Shown here piece by piece: positions 29,873-38,489 of a DNA stretch of 64,000 nucleotides. Origin of the DNA: Verrucomicrobiales bacterium (lineage in GTDB: Bacteria > Verrucomicrobiota > Verrucomicrobiia > Verrucomicrobiales > DEV007). Each line of letters starts with the position of its first letter. Within the stretch, counting starts at the first letter, position 1. The position numbers and the translations under genes were made by a program. The notes below the pieces were generated by a model that did not search any database, had not been told where the DNA came from, and was given only the letters and a program-made list of their open reading frames with translations. The stretch is from contig JAEUHI010000048.1 of the NCBI GenBank assembly GCA_016795385.1, forward strand, positions 1 to 64,000, written 5' to 3'.

Positions 29873-30247
29873 TCAAAGGTGTTCGTCATCGACCAAGTGC
29901 CATTTGTCGTCCCGGAGCTCAAAGCTACTGCTCCGGCTGAGAATGCTTTGGAGCGATGCCTTTTCCTTGTCTCCGCCGCCTTCGACGTAAATCCGGTGAA
30001 TGTCCCGAAACTCAAGGGGGCCATTTTCGGCGATTATCGCGCCCATTGCTCTTGCTACGGTCACACCTGAAAATCTGCCGGGAGACTGAGCCCTCTGACC
30101 AGGGAGCTGGACGCCGCCTATGGCGCTGTCCGGGATGGGCACCCCGAGAGCCTCAAGCATTTTCTCAGTTCGATCCAGCTCTCCTCGGAGCCAATGCCAC
30201 TGATTGAGAATTTGATCCGAGGTAATGAGAGCGGGAGCAGTTGCCAT
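29873..30247 (-). CDS. Hypothetical protein with C-terminal winged-helix-like domain
   Basis: 124 residues. N-terminal helical part ('QILNQWHWLRGELDRTEKML'), a Gly/Gln-rich linker, and a C-terminal ~60-residue unit ('TVARAMGAIIAENGPLEFRD', then 'ASLQSILSRSSSFELRDDKW') resembling HARE-HTH/winged-helix modules found on restriction and chromatin proteins. It is divergent from the next gene. Codon use is less GC-rich than the chromosomal core. Confidence 0.5.
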   Translation of the reverse strand: MATAPALITSDQILNQWHWLRGELDRTEKMLEALGVPIPDSAIGGVQLPGQRAQSPGRFSGVTVARAMGAIIAENGPLEFRDIHRIYVEGGGDKEKASLQSILSRSSSFELRDDKWHLVDDEHL

Positions 30248-30280
30248 AACTGAAAATTAAGCGGACTTGAATCATAGTCA

Positions 30281-30296
30281 ATTGAAAAAATTCAAT
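30281..30296. promoter_or_regulatory. Small inverted repeat between divergent genes
   Basis: ATTGAA, four A, TTCAAT lies in the 54-bp AT-rich gap between two divergent orphan genes. It is a plausible operator or promoter element; position and symmetry are the only evidence. Confidence 0.3.
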
Positions 30297-30301
30297 GTGC
30301 T

Positions 30302-30736
30302 ATGTTGCCAAATTTGGATTTATGCCACCCTTTCCTTGATTATACGTTGACGGTATATGATTGGAATCTACTGAGCCATATACGGAGAGGCGCTAGGAAA
30401 TCTCACTTGATGTTCCTTCTGGCCCCCTGCAAACTCCATCTGATGATTGAGGACCCTAAAGTAATCGGACCTGAAGAGAAGTTTTACGGATACCTAATTG
30501 GGCTCAGAATTGCCGACTGCGAAAGCTCTGGCGACGACATCCCGATGGGACTCTTCGCCAAGTTTGAAATCGGGAGTGTGACAGAGGAATGGCAGGTACC
30601 CGATTGGGAGCTGTTCTCGCAACTGACCCCGCACCTAATCGCGAACGCGAGAATGAGGGATGAACACGGGGAATACGGCTACGACAAGCTTCTGATCAAA
30701 AAAGAGGTAGGCGAGTGGTTCGTGAGTCTGCCTTGA
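30302..30736 (+). CDS. Hypothetical protein
   Basis: 144 residues ('FLDYTLTVYDWNLLSHIRRG', 'EKFYGYLIGLRIADCESSGD', 'EEWQVPDWELFSQLTPHLIA'). No family is recognised and no signal peptide or membrane helix is seen. Base composition is AT-richer than the flanking core genes, in line with acquired DNA. Confidence 0.5.
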   Translation: MLPNLDLCHPFLDYTLTVYDWNLLSHIRRGARKSHLMFLLAPCKLHLMIEDPKVIGPEEKFYGYLIGLRIADCESSGDDIPMGLFAKFEIGSVTEEWQVPDWELFSQLTPHLIANARMRDEHGEYGYDKLLIKKEVGEWFVSLP

Positions 30737-30922
30737 TCAAATACCTTTGCGGCCCCGTTCCCTGGCCTCTCGAAGCTCTTTTTGAAGTCTCGAACTGCCG
30801 AGGAGGCTTTCCCCGTCCGGTAGGTCTTCGCCGGTGAGGTTCTTCACGGCCCGAGCCGCGCCCGTATTCGCATCACGGGGCTTAGGATCTTGGCGGGGTG
30901 TGCTGGCTTTTTTGCGGGGCAT
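30737..30922 (-). CDS. Small basic hypothetical protein
   Basis: About 61 residues from MPRKKASTPRQDPKPRDANT, rich in Lys/Arg and probably partly disordered ('LQKELREARERGRKGI' at the end). An earlier in-frame start would add 11 residues. It is tail-to-tail with the preceding gene, the stops being adjacent. Function unknown. Confidence 0.4.
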   Translation of the reverse strand: MPRKKASTPRQDPKPRDANTGAARAVKNLTGEDLPDGESLLGSSRLQKELREARERGRKGI

Positions 30923-31022
30923 TAGAAAGAATCGGCCAGTTTTGCCGCGATTCAAGGATGCCCACCTTCTTTCTCTCGAATGTGGTTTGACTTCACGGAG
31001 CGTCGAGAGCTAGAACGACTTT

Positions 31023-31334
31023 GTGAGCATGATCCTTACAACCACAGTCGGAGTTCGCCCGTTGCTCGGAAACCAGTTCTACGGCGAACATGAAGCGATC
31101 ACCCTGGAATACTTTGCGGTAGCCGAAACTTATCCCGATTGTCAGCGAATGCTTGAATCCTACCTTTTCAGGGGCGGATGGGAGAAACGGACCAACTTCC
31201 CTGTTTCGTTTCGCGAGACTCGCATTGAGTGGCTTCACCCTGAAATTGCTCGGCAATTGAGCGAGGAGATAGGTGAGCGACGCGAAACAGCGCTCGTGAT
31301 CCTTTATGTCGCTGACGAAGATACGCCAGAGTAG
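31023..31334 (+). CDS. Small hypothetical protein
   Basis: 103 residues from a GTG at 31023 (or an ATG at 31029): 'MILTTTVGVRPLLGNQFYGE', 'ITLEYFAVAETYPDCQRMLE', ending in 'ALVILYVADEDTPE'. A minus-strand frame covers the same DNA, but its composition is less protein-like. No family recognised. Confidence 0.4.
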   Translation: MSMILTTTVGVRPLLGNQFYGEHEAITLEYFAVAETYPDCQRMLESYLFRGGWEKRTNFPVSFRETRIEWLHPEIARQLSEEIGERRETALVILYVADEDTPE

Positions 31335-31717
31335 TTTCCAAAAGAGCGGGCGGAAACTCATCAGGATTTTCAACTGAACGCAGAAGGTCCGCGTCGCTTT
31401 CAGGAGAGTCCATTTCTCAACGTAGCGCCTCAGTCAACCCGCTCCGATCTGATAATTTCCATATCCAAACGGCCCCGACACCAACGGAGAATCTCAAACC
31501 TGGCCCCCTGTTTGCCGTGCCGTCCATCCCGGCCTCACAACGCTGCCATGCAGCGGATCCCCGCCGATGGCGATACCCTGCGGAGGTTGCTCTTGCGCCT
31601 GGTCCTTCCTTTCAACGATCCAAGTTCAGTCGTCGCTCGCCGGAGCCACGAGTTCCATCCAAACTCCGAAAAAATCGGCACGCAGAACCTTTCCAGTCAA
31701 AAAAACATCCCAGACCC

Positions 31718-31783
31718 CTGACTCCAGACTCCAGACTCCAGACTCCTGACCCAGGACTCGTGACTCGTGACTCGTGACTCGTG
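31718..31783. repeat. Short tandem repeats (GACTCCA and GACTCGT)
   Basis: Four near-perfect copies of a 7-bp unit (GACTCCA/GACTCCT) are followed by CCCAG and four copies of the related unit GACTCGT. This looks like slippage expansion of one ancestral heptamer. It lies outside any gene, 100-160 bp beyond the peroxidase stop. Confidence 0.8.
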
Positions 31784-31814
31784 TCGCAAATCCCTCCCTG
31801 CCGCTGGGCGCAAA

Positions 31815-31849
31815 AAAACGGCCCCGGGGATCATCCACGGGGCCGTTTT
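31815..31849 (-). terminator. Intrinsic terminator of the cytochrome c peroxidase gene
   Basis: AAAACGGCCCCG (31815-31826) and CGGGGCCGTTTT (31838-31849) form a 12-bp stem. On the minus strand it is followed by more T, shortly after the peroxidase stop at 31874. A and T runs on both sides may make it work in both directions. Confidence 0.8.
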
Positions 31850-31873
31850 GCAAAATCCGCCGAATTCTGCGAC

Positions 31874-32899
31874 TCAGGACTCCGCCTTCGGAGTCTCCGG
31901 ACCATCGGCCGGAAGTTCGGGCTGCTTGATGTAATTCTCATCAATGCGTCCCTTCAGCGAGCCGAGGAAGGTCACGATGGCTTTCGTGTCCTCTTCCGAG
32001 ATCGTCCGCCCGAGTTGGTATTCGGCCATCTTCGAAACGATCTCTTCCAGCGAAGCGATCGAACCGTCATGCAGATACGGGCCGGTCTCGGTGATGTTCC
32101 GAAGGCTGGGAACCTTGAAGAAATACTTGTCCGCCTCGTTCTTGGTCGCCTCGTAGCGGCCCAGGTCCTTGGTCGGCCATTCCTTGACCAGGCCGAGTTT
32201 CTGATACAGGTGGCCGCCGACGCCCATGCCATTGTGGCAAACGGTGCAACCCGTTGTCACAAAGAGATTCAGGCCATGTTTTTCCGCGTCGGTCAGAGCC
32301 TTGTCATCCCCCTTCAGGAAGTCATCGAAGCGGGATGGAGTCATCAGTTTGCGTTCGAAGGCCCCGATGGCTTTTCCGACATTCGCATAAGTGAGAGGAT
32401 CTTTCTCCTCCGGGAACGCTTTGGCGAAAGCCTCCACGTATCCCGGGATCGACTTGAGGACGCGCAGCACGTAGTTCTCATCCGGCATGCCCATTTCGAT
32501 CGGATTCAGCACCGGGCCCACGGCCTGGGCTTCGACGTCGGCGGCACGGCCATCCCAGAATTGGGCGATGTGAATGGCGGCGTTGTAGACCGTCGGTGCC
32601 GAGCGGCCGCCCGTCTGGTCGTGGATCCCCTTCGAGGTCGCCAGGCCGTCGTCACCGAAGCTGGCGAGATCGTGGCAGGAATTGCACGATACGGTCCGAT
32701 TCTTCGAAAGCCGGGTGTCGTAATAGAGCATGCGGCCAAGGTCGACCTTGGCGTCGGTAAGAGGATTCGCCGGATTCTCAGCGACCTCCAAAATCGGCTG
32801 GAACATGCCGAGGGCGGCGCGGTTGACTTCAGTTTGGGCGTGGAGGGCCGGGCTGGCGAGCAGCCCGAGCAACAGTGCGGAGGTGGCGGGTATCTTCAT
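31874..32899 (-). CDS. Di-heme cytochrome c peroxidase / MauG family
   Basis: 341 residues with a signal peptide ('ATSALLLGLLASPALHAQ'). Two c-heme sites are visible: 'SCNSCHDLASFGDDG' near residue 72 and 'TGCTVCHNGMGVGG' near residue 218. Family motifs are 'LGRMLYYDTRLSKNRTVSC', 'GGRSAPTVYNAAIHIAQFWD', 'NPIEMGMPDENYVLRVL', 'FKVPSLRNITETGPYLHDGS' and 'LEEIVSKMAEYQLGRTISEE'. It reduces H2O2 in the periplasm with electrons from small cytochromes. Full length. Confidence 0.93.
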   Translation of the reverse strand: MKIPATSALLLGLLASPALHAQTEVNRAALGMFQPILEVAENPANPLTDAKVDLGRMLYYDTRLSKNRTVSCNSCHDLASFGDDGLATSKGIHDQTGGRSAPTVYNAAIHIAQFWDGRAADVEAQAVGPVLNPIEMGMPDENYVLRVLKSIPGYVEAFAKAFPEEKDPLTYANVGKAIGAFERKLMTPSRFDDFLKGDDKALTDAEKHGLNLFVTTGCTVCHNGMGVGGHLYQKLGLVKEWPTKDLGRYEATKNEADKYFFKVPSLRNITETGPYLHDGSIASLEEIVSKMAEYQLGRTISEEDTKAIVTFLGSLKGRIDENYIKQPELPADGPETPKAES

Positions 32900-33033
32900 A
32901 TTGGCAGACAGTCATACAACCTACGACGGGAGTGAGGCGGCAGACGACAAAAATCTTCCTCTAATAGTTCTATCTCGGCAATGTTTTATCCCGGGTGTAA
33001 CGAGAATGCGCCACCGGGCGTCTTCCCAACTTC

Positions 33034-34209
33034 ATGGAGATCAAGCCCGCGCCGCTTTACAACCGTCCCGTGGCCGCGGCGGCGATGCCGGAGGCGTCGC
33101 AGCATCGATGGATCCGCGGAGCGCGAGCCCTCGGGCGGCTTTTCGATCAGTTCGTGGGCGCGATCACCATCATTCCAGTACTCGCGGTCGTGTCCGCGCT
33201 GCCGGTTCTGAATCTGCTCAGCCTGGGATACCTCCTCGAGGCTTCTGCCCGCGTCGCGAGATCGGGTCGCCTCCGGGATGCCTGGGTCGGACTGAAGGGC
33301 TTCGCGACCTTGGGAAAAATGGTTCTCGCCGTTTGGATCGCGGTGCTGCCGGTCAGGCTGGTCCACAGCTATTGGCGCGACGCCGAACTCATCGCTCCCG
33401 GCAGCGCCAACGCCACGATCTTGCGGGTCATCCTCGTGATTTTGTCCGTGGCTGTGGCGCTGCACGTCCTCTGGGCGGTGGTCCGTGGCGGCAAATGGCG
33501 GCATTTCCTCTGGCCGGCACCCCTCCGCCTCCTCCGCTGGATCGGCGCCGAATGGGATTGGAGGAAGTTATGGAGCAGTGTTCGCGAAGGGTTCCGACAA
33601 CTCCGGCTCTGGCACTTCTTCCGGCTCGGCGCCCTTGGCTTTGCGGGGGCCCTGCTCTGGCTCGCGATTCCGGTGCTGATTCTCATGGCCGCGTCGAGAT
33701 TTGCCAATCCCGGCGTTTCCTTTCTCACTTCCCTCTTGGGGTCGATCTTGCTTGGGGGCGCGGTGCTCTACATCCCCTTTCTCCAGACCCGCTTCGCGCT
33801 CACCGGACGATTCCGGGAATTTCTCGAGCCGGGATCCGCCCGCCGTGCCTTTCGCAAGGCTCCCTTTGCGTTCTGGATTGCCTTGGCTGCGACCTTGTTG
33901 TTTGCGCTCCCGCCCTACCTCCTGAAGATCGAGCTCACGCCCGACGAAGTCGCCTGGCTGCCGAACATCGTCTTCGTTCTCCTCGTTTTTCCCGCCAGGG
34001 CGCTTCTGGGCTGGTCGCTCGCGCGGGCGGAACGGCGTGAGACTCCGAGGATCTGGGTGTCGCGATGGGCCGCCCGCTTGGCCGCTCTGCCCGTCGTCGC
34101 CGTTTACGTCTTTTTCGTTTGGTTCAGCCAATACCTGAACTGGCATGGTTCGCTGGGTCTCCTTGAACAACACGCCTTCCTCGTCCCCGCGCCTTTGCTG
34201 GGGCTGTAA
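33034..34209 (+). CDS. Polytopic membrane protein, unknown
   Basis: 391 residues with about seven to eight hydrophobic segments ('ITIIPVLAVVSALPVLNLLS', 'LGKMVLAVWIAVLPVRLVHS', 'VILVILSVAVALHVLWAV', 'SLLGSILLGGAVLYIPFL', 'VAVYVFFVWFSQYLNW'). 'LLSLGYLLEASARVARSGRL' recalls DUF4013-like membrane proteins of related phyla, but the match is uncertain. It is divergent from the peroxidase gene with 134 bp between. Confidence 0.65.
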   Translation: MEIKPAPLYNRPVAAAAMPEASQHRWIRGARALGRLFDQFVGAITIIPVLAVVSALPVLNLLSLGYLLEASARVARSGRLRDAWVGLKGFATLGKMVLAVWIAVLPVRLVHSYWRDAELIAPGSANATILRVILVILSVAVALHVLWAVVRGGKWRHFLWPAPLRLLRWIGAEWDWRKLWSSVREGFRQLRLWHFFRLGALGFAGALLWLAIPVLILMAASRFANPGVSFLTSLLGSILLGGAVLYIPFLQTRFALTGRFREFLEPGSARRAFRKAPFAFWIALAATLLFALPPYLLKIELTPDEVAWLPNIVFVLLVFPARALLGWSLARAERRETPRIWVSRWAARLAALPVVAVYVFFVWFSQYLNWHGSLGLLEQHAFLVPAPLLGL

Positions 34210-34218
34210 GAAAGCGGC

Positions 34219-34446
34219 TCAATCCACGATCTCGAGCTGCTTGAGCCGCCCCGAGCTTCCCACCCGGATCGTTACCTGGGCCTTGCGGACGCCGAAATGC
34301 TCCGCCACCAGGGCGATCAGCGCCTCGTTCGCCTTGCCGTCCACCGGGGGCGCTTTCACCTTCGCGATCCAGGTGCCATCCGGCTGCTCCTCGAGACCCG
34401 CGGTTTTCGCGTTCGGCTTCACCCGGATCTCGAGACGCCTTCCCAT
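34219..34446 (-). CDS. DUF167 (YggU) family protein
   Basis: 75 residues from MGRRLEIRVKPNAKTAGLEE. Signatures are 'VKAPPVDGKANEALIALVAE' and 'VTIRVGSSGRLKQLEIVD', matching DUF167 end to end. Small alpha-beta protein of unknown function. It lies 10 bp behind the nagB fusion. Confidence 0.9.
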   Translation of the reverse strand: MGRRLEIRVKPNAKTAGLEEQPDGTWIAKVKAPPVDGKANEALIALVAEHFGVRKAQVTIRVGSSGRLKQLEIVD

Positions 34447-34456
34447 GGAGTGAGGC

Positions 34457-36385
34457 TCAAGCCGGAATCCAGCGGCGGAAAGCCTCGATCGCCTCGTATT
34501 CGGCCATGCCGAGGGCGTCGTAGGTCGCGGCGATCTCACGGTTCCTCGCCGGGGCATTCAGATCGTCCTCGTTGATGGACATGAAACGCCGGATCGATTC
34601 CGCCTTTTCCTCGAGCTGGTCGGGGCTCATCGGCACGGCCATGTCGATCTCGTGGGCCTCGAAGGGGCGATCCCGACCCCGGTAGAGCCAGACGCGGGAC
34701 TCTTGGCGGGTGCCACCGTCCCATCCCTTCCATGCTTCGGTGAAGGCCCGGAACGCGATCGCCTGGGGTGAACTGGGGTCGCTCGCGTCGCCCGTCGCGT
34801 AGATGCTGTGAGGCTGGAATTCCGCCAAAATCGCCCTCACCGACTCCGCATCGGCCGCTTCAAAGCGGAATCGACGGTACCTTCCCGTCTCGTAAAAAGG
34901 CAGGTCAAGAAATTGATTGTCATGATATCGCAGTCGGCAGACCGATGCGGCATCGCGCGCTTCGCCGCGCAGGATGAGTCCTTTCAGCTTCCGGACGAAA
35001 TCCGGGTCGATCCCGAACTCGCCCTTGGCATCGATCGCCTCGACGATGGACCTCGCGTAGGCCGTCTGGCTCTCCCATTCCGGGGAATGGCTCGTCTCCG
35101 CCATTTCCAGAACGACGCGGGCGAAGTTCAGCGCCGCCACATCCGCGACCCGGAGATTGCCGGAGGTTTGAAACACCAGCTTCACCTCATGACCCTGTTC
35201 GCGGAGTCGCGAGAGCGTTCCCCCCATGCCGATGAGCGCGTCGGCCGGCTCGGGGCTCAGGACGAGAATTCGCTTCGGAAACGGCTCCGAGCGCTCCGGA
35301 CGCCGTGAATCGTCGATCCCCGGCTTGCCCCCGGGCCACCCCGTGATGGTGTGCTGCACCCGGTTGAAAATGTCGATGTTCACCTCGTAGGCCGCCTCCG
35401 AGGTCGAGGCGAGGAGTCCGCCCGCGCCGTTTTCGTTGTAATCTTCGTCGACCAACTTCAGGATCGGCTTGTCCAGCTTCCGGGCGAGCCAGACCACGGC
35501 GCGTTTTTTCATGGGGGCATCCCACTCGACCGGCCCCACGAGCCAGGGGAAACGGAAGCGCGTCAGATTCGAGGCTGCCGCCTCATCAACGAGGAAGGTC
35601 GCATTGCCGTGATTCTGCAGGAAGCTCGCCGAGATCTGATCCGTCACCTTGCCTTCCACCGCCTCACGCACGATCGAGGCCTTGTTCGCGCCCCATGCCA
35701 TCAGCACGAGCCGTTTCGCCTCGAGGATCGTGCCCACCCCCATCGTGATCGCCGAGCGCGGCACATTCGCCACGCCCATGAAGTCCGCCGCCGCGTCCTG
35801 ACGCGTCACGCGGTCGAGCGTGATCATCCGGGTGATCGAGTCGGCCGACGATCCCGGTTCGTTGAAGCCGATGTGCCCCGTCCGTCCGATTCCGAGGATC
35901 TGCACGTCGAGCCCGCCCGCCTCGATGATGCGGCGCTCGTAGTCGAGACAGTGATCGTAGACCGCCTCCATCGGCACCGTTCCGTCCGGAATGTGGATGC
36001 GCGACGGGTCGAGGTCGACATGGTCGAAAAGCTGGTCGCGCATGAAGCGGAAATAACTCTCCGGGTGATCGCGCGGCAGGCCGTAGTATTCGTCGAGATT
36101 GAAGGTCGTCACCGACTCGAAGCTCAGGCCCTCCTCCTGGTGCAGGCGGATCAGTTCCCGGTAATACGGCACCGGAGTCGATCCGGTCGCCAGTCCGAGG
36201 ACCGTCGTTTTGCCCGCCGCCGCCCGCTCCCGGATCAGGGCCGCGACCTCGGCGGCGAGGGCCTTGCTGGCGCTTTCCGACGAGGGATGCACGAGGGTGC
36301 GCACCTTTTCAAAGCGCTCCCGCTGGGTCAGTTGTTTTTGGCCAGCGGCCTCGAGGATTTGCACGGCGGAGGGAGAGGAACTCAT
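34457..36385 (-). CDS. nagB: Glucosamine-6-phosphate deaminase fused to a degenerate PIG-L domain
   Basis: 642 residues from MSSSPSAVQILEAAGQKQL. Residues ~25-320 are NagB: 'VLGLATGSTPVPYYRELIRL', 'TTFNLDEYYGLPRDHPESYF', 'ILGIGRTGHIGFNEPGSS' (catalytic D/H/E set). It turns GlcN6P into fructose-6-P plus ammonia. Residues ~380-640 are a PIG-L/LmbE-type deacetylase fold ('RILVLSPEPADALIGMGGTL', 'HEVKLVFQTSGNLRVADVA'). The fusion is known in Bacteroidetes and Verrucomicrobia, but the metal site, usually SPHPDDD, reads SPEPADA here, so the deacetylase half is probably inactive. Confidence 0.9.
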   Translation of the reverse strand: MSSSPSAVQILEAAGQKQLTQRERFEKVRTLVHPSSESASKALAAEVAALIRERAAAGKTTVLGLATGSTPVPYYRELIRLHQEEGLSFESVTTFNLDEYYGLPRDHPESYFRFMRDQLFDHVDLDPSRIHIPDGTVPMEAVYDHCLDYERRIIEAGGLDVQILGIGRTGHIGFNEPGSSADSITRMITLDRVTRQDAAADFMGVANVPRSAITMGVGTILEAKRLVLMAWGANKASIVREAVEGKVTDQISASFLQNHGNATFLVDEAAASNLTRFRFPWLVGPVEWDAPMKKRAVVWLARKLDKPILKLVDEDYNENGAGGLLASTSEAAYEVNIDIFNRVQHTITGWPGGKPGIDDSRRPERSEPFPKRILVLSPEPADALIGMGGTLSRLREQGHEVKLVFQTSGNLRVADVAALNFARVVLEMAETSHSPEWESQTAYARSIVEAIDAKGEFGIDPDFVRKLKGLILRGEARDAASVCRLRYHDNQFLDLPFYETGRYRRFRFEAADAESVRAILAEFQPHSIYATGDASDPSSPQAIAFRAFTEAWKGWDGGTRQESRVWLYRGRDRPFEAHEIDMAVPMSPDQLEEKAESIRRFMSINEDDLNAPARNREIAATYDALGMAEYEAIEAFRRWIPA

Positions 36386-36475
36386 GGGATTTGTCCTTAT
36401 GCTGGAACGGGCTCCCGGACGTGTCAACGCGGGCCCGTCTCCGTGATGAAGTTTCCCGCTCCGCCCCGGGATCCG

Positions 36476-37423
36476 TCAGGCCTTTTCCGTCTGCTCCAGC
36501 ACGTCCGCGATCGTGTGCAGGGCATTTCCCTCCAGTTCGTTGCCCACATAGAGGTAAGCGGGGCGCTCCGGCCCGTCGCTCTTGCCGGTCTCGATCAAAA
36601 GCCGCATCGCCTCGCGTGCCTCCGGATCGATCTCGCGAAGCTGGTGAAACGGCTCGAACTGCTCCCGCGACCATTCATGGCTTCTCCCCGGGGTCAGGAG
36701 AAATCGCGCCACCGTGAACGGATCCGCCCCCGGGGGATGGCGTTCCATTTGCTCCAGGATCGTTGGCATCCGCGTCCATTGGTTGTAGACATGGGCCACC
36801 CCGTGCGAGGCCAGCATCGCAAAGTAGTCCGGATGCAGCCAGTTCGCGTTGCGGATCTCCACCGCGTAACGCCAACCCTTGGGGGCCTTCGCGAAAAAGG
36901 CGTCGAGATCGGCGACGAAATCGCGGCCGTGCTCATACTCGCCCGGATGAAAATGCGAAAACTCGAAGATCAGGGCCCCGACCTGGGCTTTCATCGGCAC
37001 GAGCCGGCTCAGAAAACCGGTTTCGAGCAGTTCCGCGCTGAGAAAGAAGTCGTTCCCCTTTCCCGCTCGCGCCCCAAAGGCACCCACCTGCGGAAAGGTC
37101 CGGATCGTGATCTCATCCGGCACCTTGAAGGAAAAGACAAAATCCTCCGGCACTTGTGCGGCGATCCCCTCCAGGAATCGTTTTCGCGGCAACGCGTAAT
37201 AAGTCGCGTCGACGCAGACCGAACAAAAGGTCGTGCCATATTCCTCCAGACAGTGGTCCGAGAAGCGTTGCTTCGAAAAATGCGTGCCCCAGAGGTAGCG
37301 GTCCTCGTCGTAAAGCAGCCCGCACCAGCCCGGGTAGCGCCACGACGATGTCCCGAGACAAATGCCGTGATCTTCGTGGAGCCGCCGCAGGATTCCGCCG
37401 ATGTGGGTGCGTTCGAAGAGCAT
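36476..37423 (-). CDS. DUF72 (YecE) family protein
   Basis: 315 residues. TIM-barrel-like DUF72 signatures: 'ICLGTSSWRYPGWCGLLYDE', 'GTTFCSVCVDATYYALPRKR', 'DFVFSFKVPDEITIR', 'GALIFEFSHFHPGE', 'YAVEIRNANWLHPDYFAML' and 'PAYLYVGNELEGNALHTIAD'. Function unknown. It is upstream of nagB on the same strand with 90 bp between. Confidence 0.88.
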   Translation of the reverse strand: MLFERTHIGGILRRLHEDHGICLGTSSWRYPGWCGLLYDEDRYLWGTHFSKQRFSDHCLEEYGTTFCSVCVDATYYALPRKRFLEGIAAQVPEDFVFSFKVPDEITIRTFPQVGAFGARAGKGNDFFLSAELLETGFLSRLVPMKAQVGALIFEFSHFHPGEYEHGRDFVADLDAFFAKAPKGWRYAVEIRNANWLHPDYFAMLASHGVAHVYNQWTRMPTILEQMERHPPGADPFTVARFLLTPGRSHEWSREQFEPFHQLREIDPEAREAMRLLIETGKSDGPERPAYLYVGNELEGNALHTIADVLEQTEKA

Positions 37424-37770
37424 CGCTCCATTTAAGTGGGACGAGGCCCCCTGGGCAAGCTTGATCGAGATGGAGCGGCCTACGGAACACGCGGAAAGCG
37501 CGGAAAAACTTCAATCGGATCCGAATGATCTTTGCCTTGCTGCATCCATCCCGATCTCCTGAAATTCCGCGTATGCCGCGTATTTTGATGCCTGCGGCAT
37601 CTATCTCGGTCTTGGGTAATTCCGCGTTTTCTGTGTATTCCGTAGGCCGCCTTTTCCTCGCTCGATGGTAGGCCGCCTCTTCCTCGCTCGACATTAATCC
37701 GACGCATCCCCAAGCTCGACAAATCCCTCCTCTCCCATCATCCTGAGATTCCTCCCCTGCCCCGCCGGAC
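37424..37770. repeat. Gene-free stretch with repeated CGCGG-type phrases and a direct repeat
   Basis: 347 bp without a gene. Phrases such as ACACGCGGAAAGCGCGG, TTCCGCGTATGCCGCGTATTT and ATTCCGCGTTTTCTGTG recur on both strands. This kind of dispersed low-complexity repeat is frequent in this phylum. TAGGCCGCCTTTTCCTCGCTCGA (written here as 37643-37665 and 37669-37691) is repeated head to tail with one mismatch and a 26-bp period. Confidence 0.55.
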
Positions 37771-38475
37771 ATGAAACCCGCCACTCCCCTGCCGCCCGGA
37801 CATGGCCGGTTTTTCCTGATCTTCGGTGGGATTTATCTTGTCCTCACCCTCCTCCTGGGGATCTCGCCGCGTCATCCCACCGATTGGTGGATGGAGCACC
37901 TCATCATCCTCTTCGGCTTTTCCATCCTTTTCGCCACGAGCCGATGGTTCGTCTTTTCCAAGACCGGCTACCTCCTCGCCTTCATCTTTCTCTGCTTTCA
38001 CAGCGTCGGCGCCCACTACACCTATTCGGAGGTGCCCTACCGGGAATGGTGGGCCGCTCTCACCGGCAGCCCGGTGGAAGACGGAGCTTCCTCCCGCAAC
38101 CACTTCGACCGGGCCGTCCATTTTCTTTATGGATTCCTCCTCACCCGTCCCTTCCGCGAAGCCGTCTATTTTGTCCTCGCGCCCCGATCCACGTTCTGGA
38201 GTCATCTCGCCGTGATCACCTTCATCATGGCCAGTTCCCTTTTCTACGAACTCTTCGAATGGGCCGCCGCCGCGATTTGGGGAGGCGAAGCCGGCATGGC
38301 CTTCCTCGGCACCCAGGGCGACATCTGGGACGCCCACAAAGACATGCTCCTCGCCACCGTGGGAGCCGCCCTCGGCAGTCTTGGGATGATCCTCCATGTT
38401 CGGTTCACGGGGAAAGATCCTGCCCGGGAGTGGGGCGAAGGGAGGAAAAAGGCGACGGAGGCGGTGCGGGGGTAG
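37771..38475 (+). CDS. DUF2238 membrane protein
   Basis: 234 residues with about six membrane helices ('FFLIFGGIYLVLTLLLGISP', 'HLIILFGFSILFATSRWFVF', 'LLAFIFLCFHSVGAHYTYSE'). DUF2238 signatures are 'GAHYTYSEVPY', 'RNHFDRAVHFLYGFLLTRPF', 'ITFIMASSLFYELFEWAAAA' and 'FLGTQGDIWDAHKDML'. Function unknown. It is the last chromosomal-type gene before the defence island; its stop is 14 bp from the brxL stop, and the genes are convergent. Confidence 0.88.
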   Translation: MKPATPLPPGHGRFFLIFGGIYLVLTLLLGISPRHPTDWWMEHLIILFGFSILFATSRWFVFSKTGYLLAFIFLCFHSVGAHYTYSEVPYREWWAALTGSPVEDGASSRNHFDRAVHFLYGFLLTRPFREAVYFVLAPRSTFWSHLAVITFIMASSLFYELFEWAAAAIWGGEAGMAFLGTQGDIWDAHKDMLLATVGAALGSLGMILHVRFTGKDPAREWGEGRKKATEAVRG

Positions 38476-38489
38476 GACGGGGGTAATTC

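Larger units (their letters stand above)
31335..31873. other. Gene-poor stretch with degraded coding-like DNA
   Basis: No convincing gene. Short frames on both strands (around 31510-31780) look like accidental openings. The right half contains 7-bp tandem repeats and the terminator of the cytochrome c peroxidase gene, listed separately. It marks the right edge of the AT-richer accessory patch. Confidence 0.4.

Noticed and set aside
30993..31373. 126-codon minus-strand gene
   Set aside because: It overlaps a more protein-like plus-strand frame and has no start signal or family resemblance; not fully excluded.
31718..31783. CRISPR-like repeat array
   Set aside because: Units are only 7 bp and contiguous, without spacers; no cas gene is in the window.
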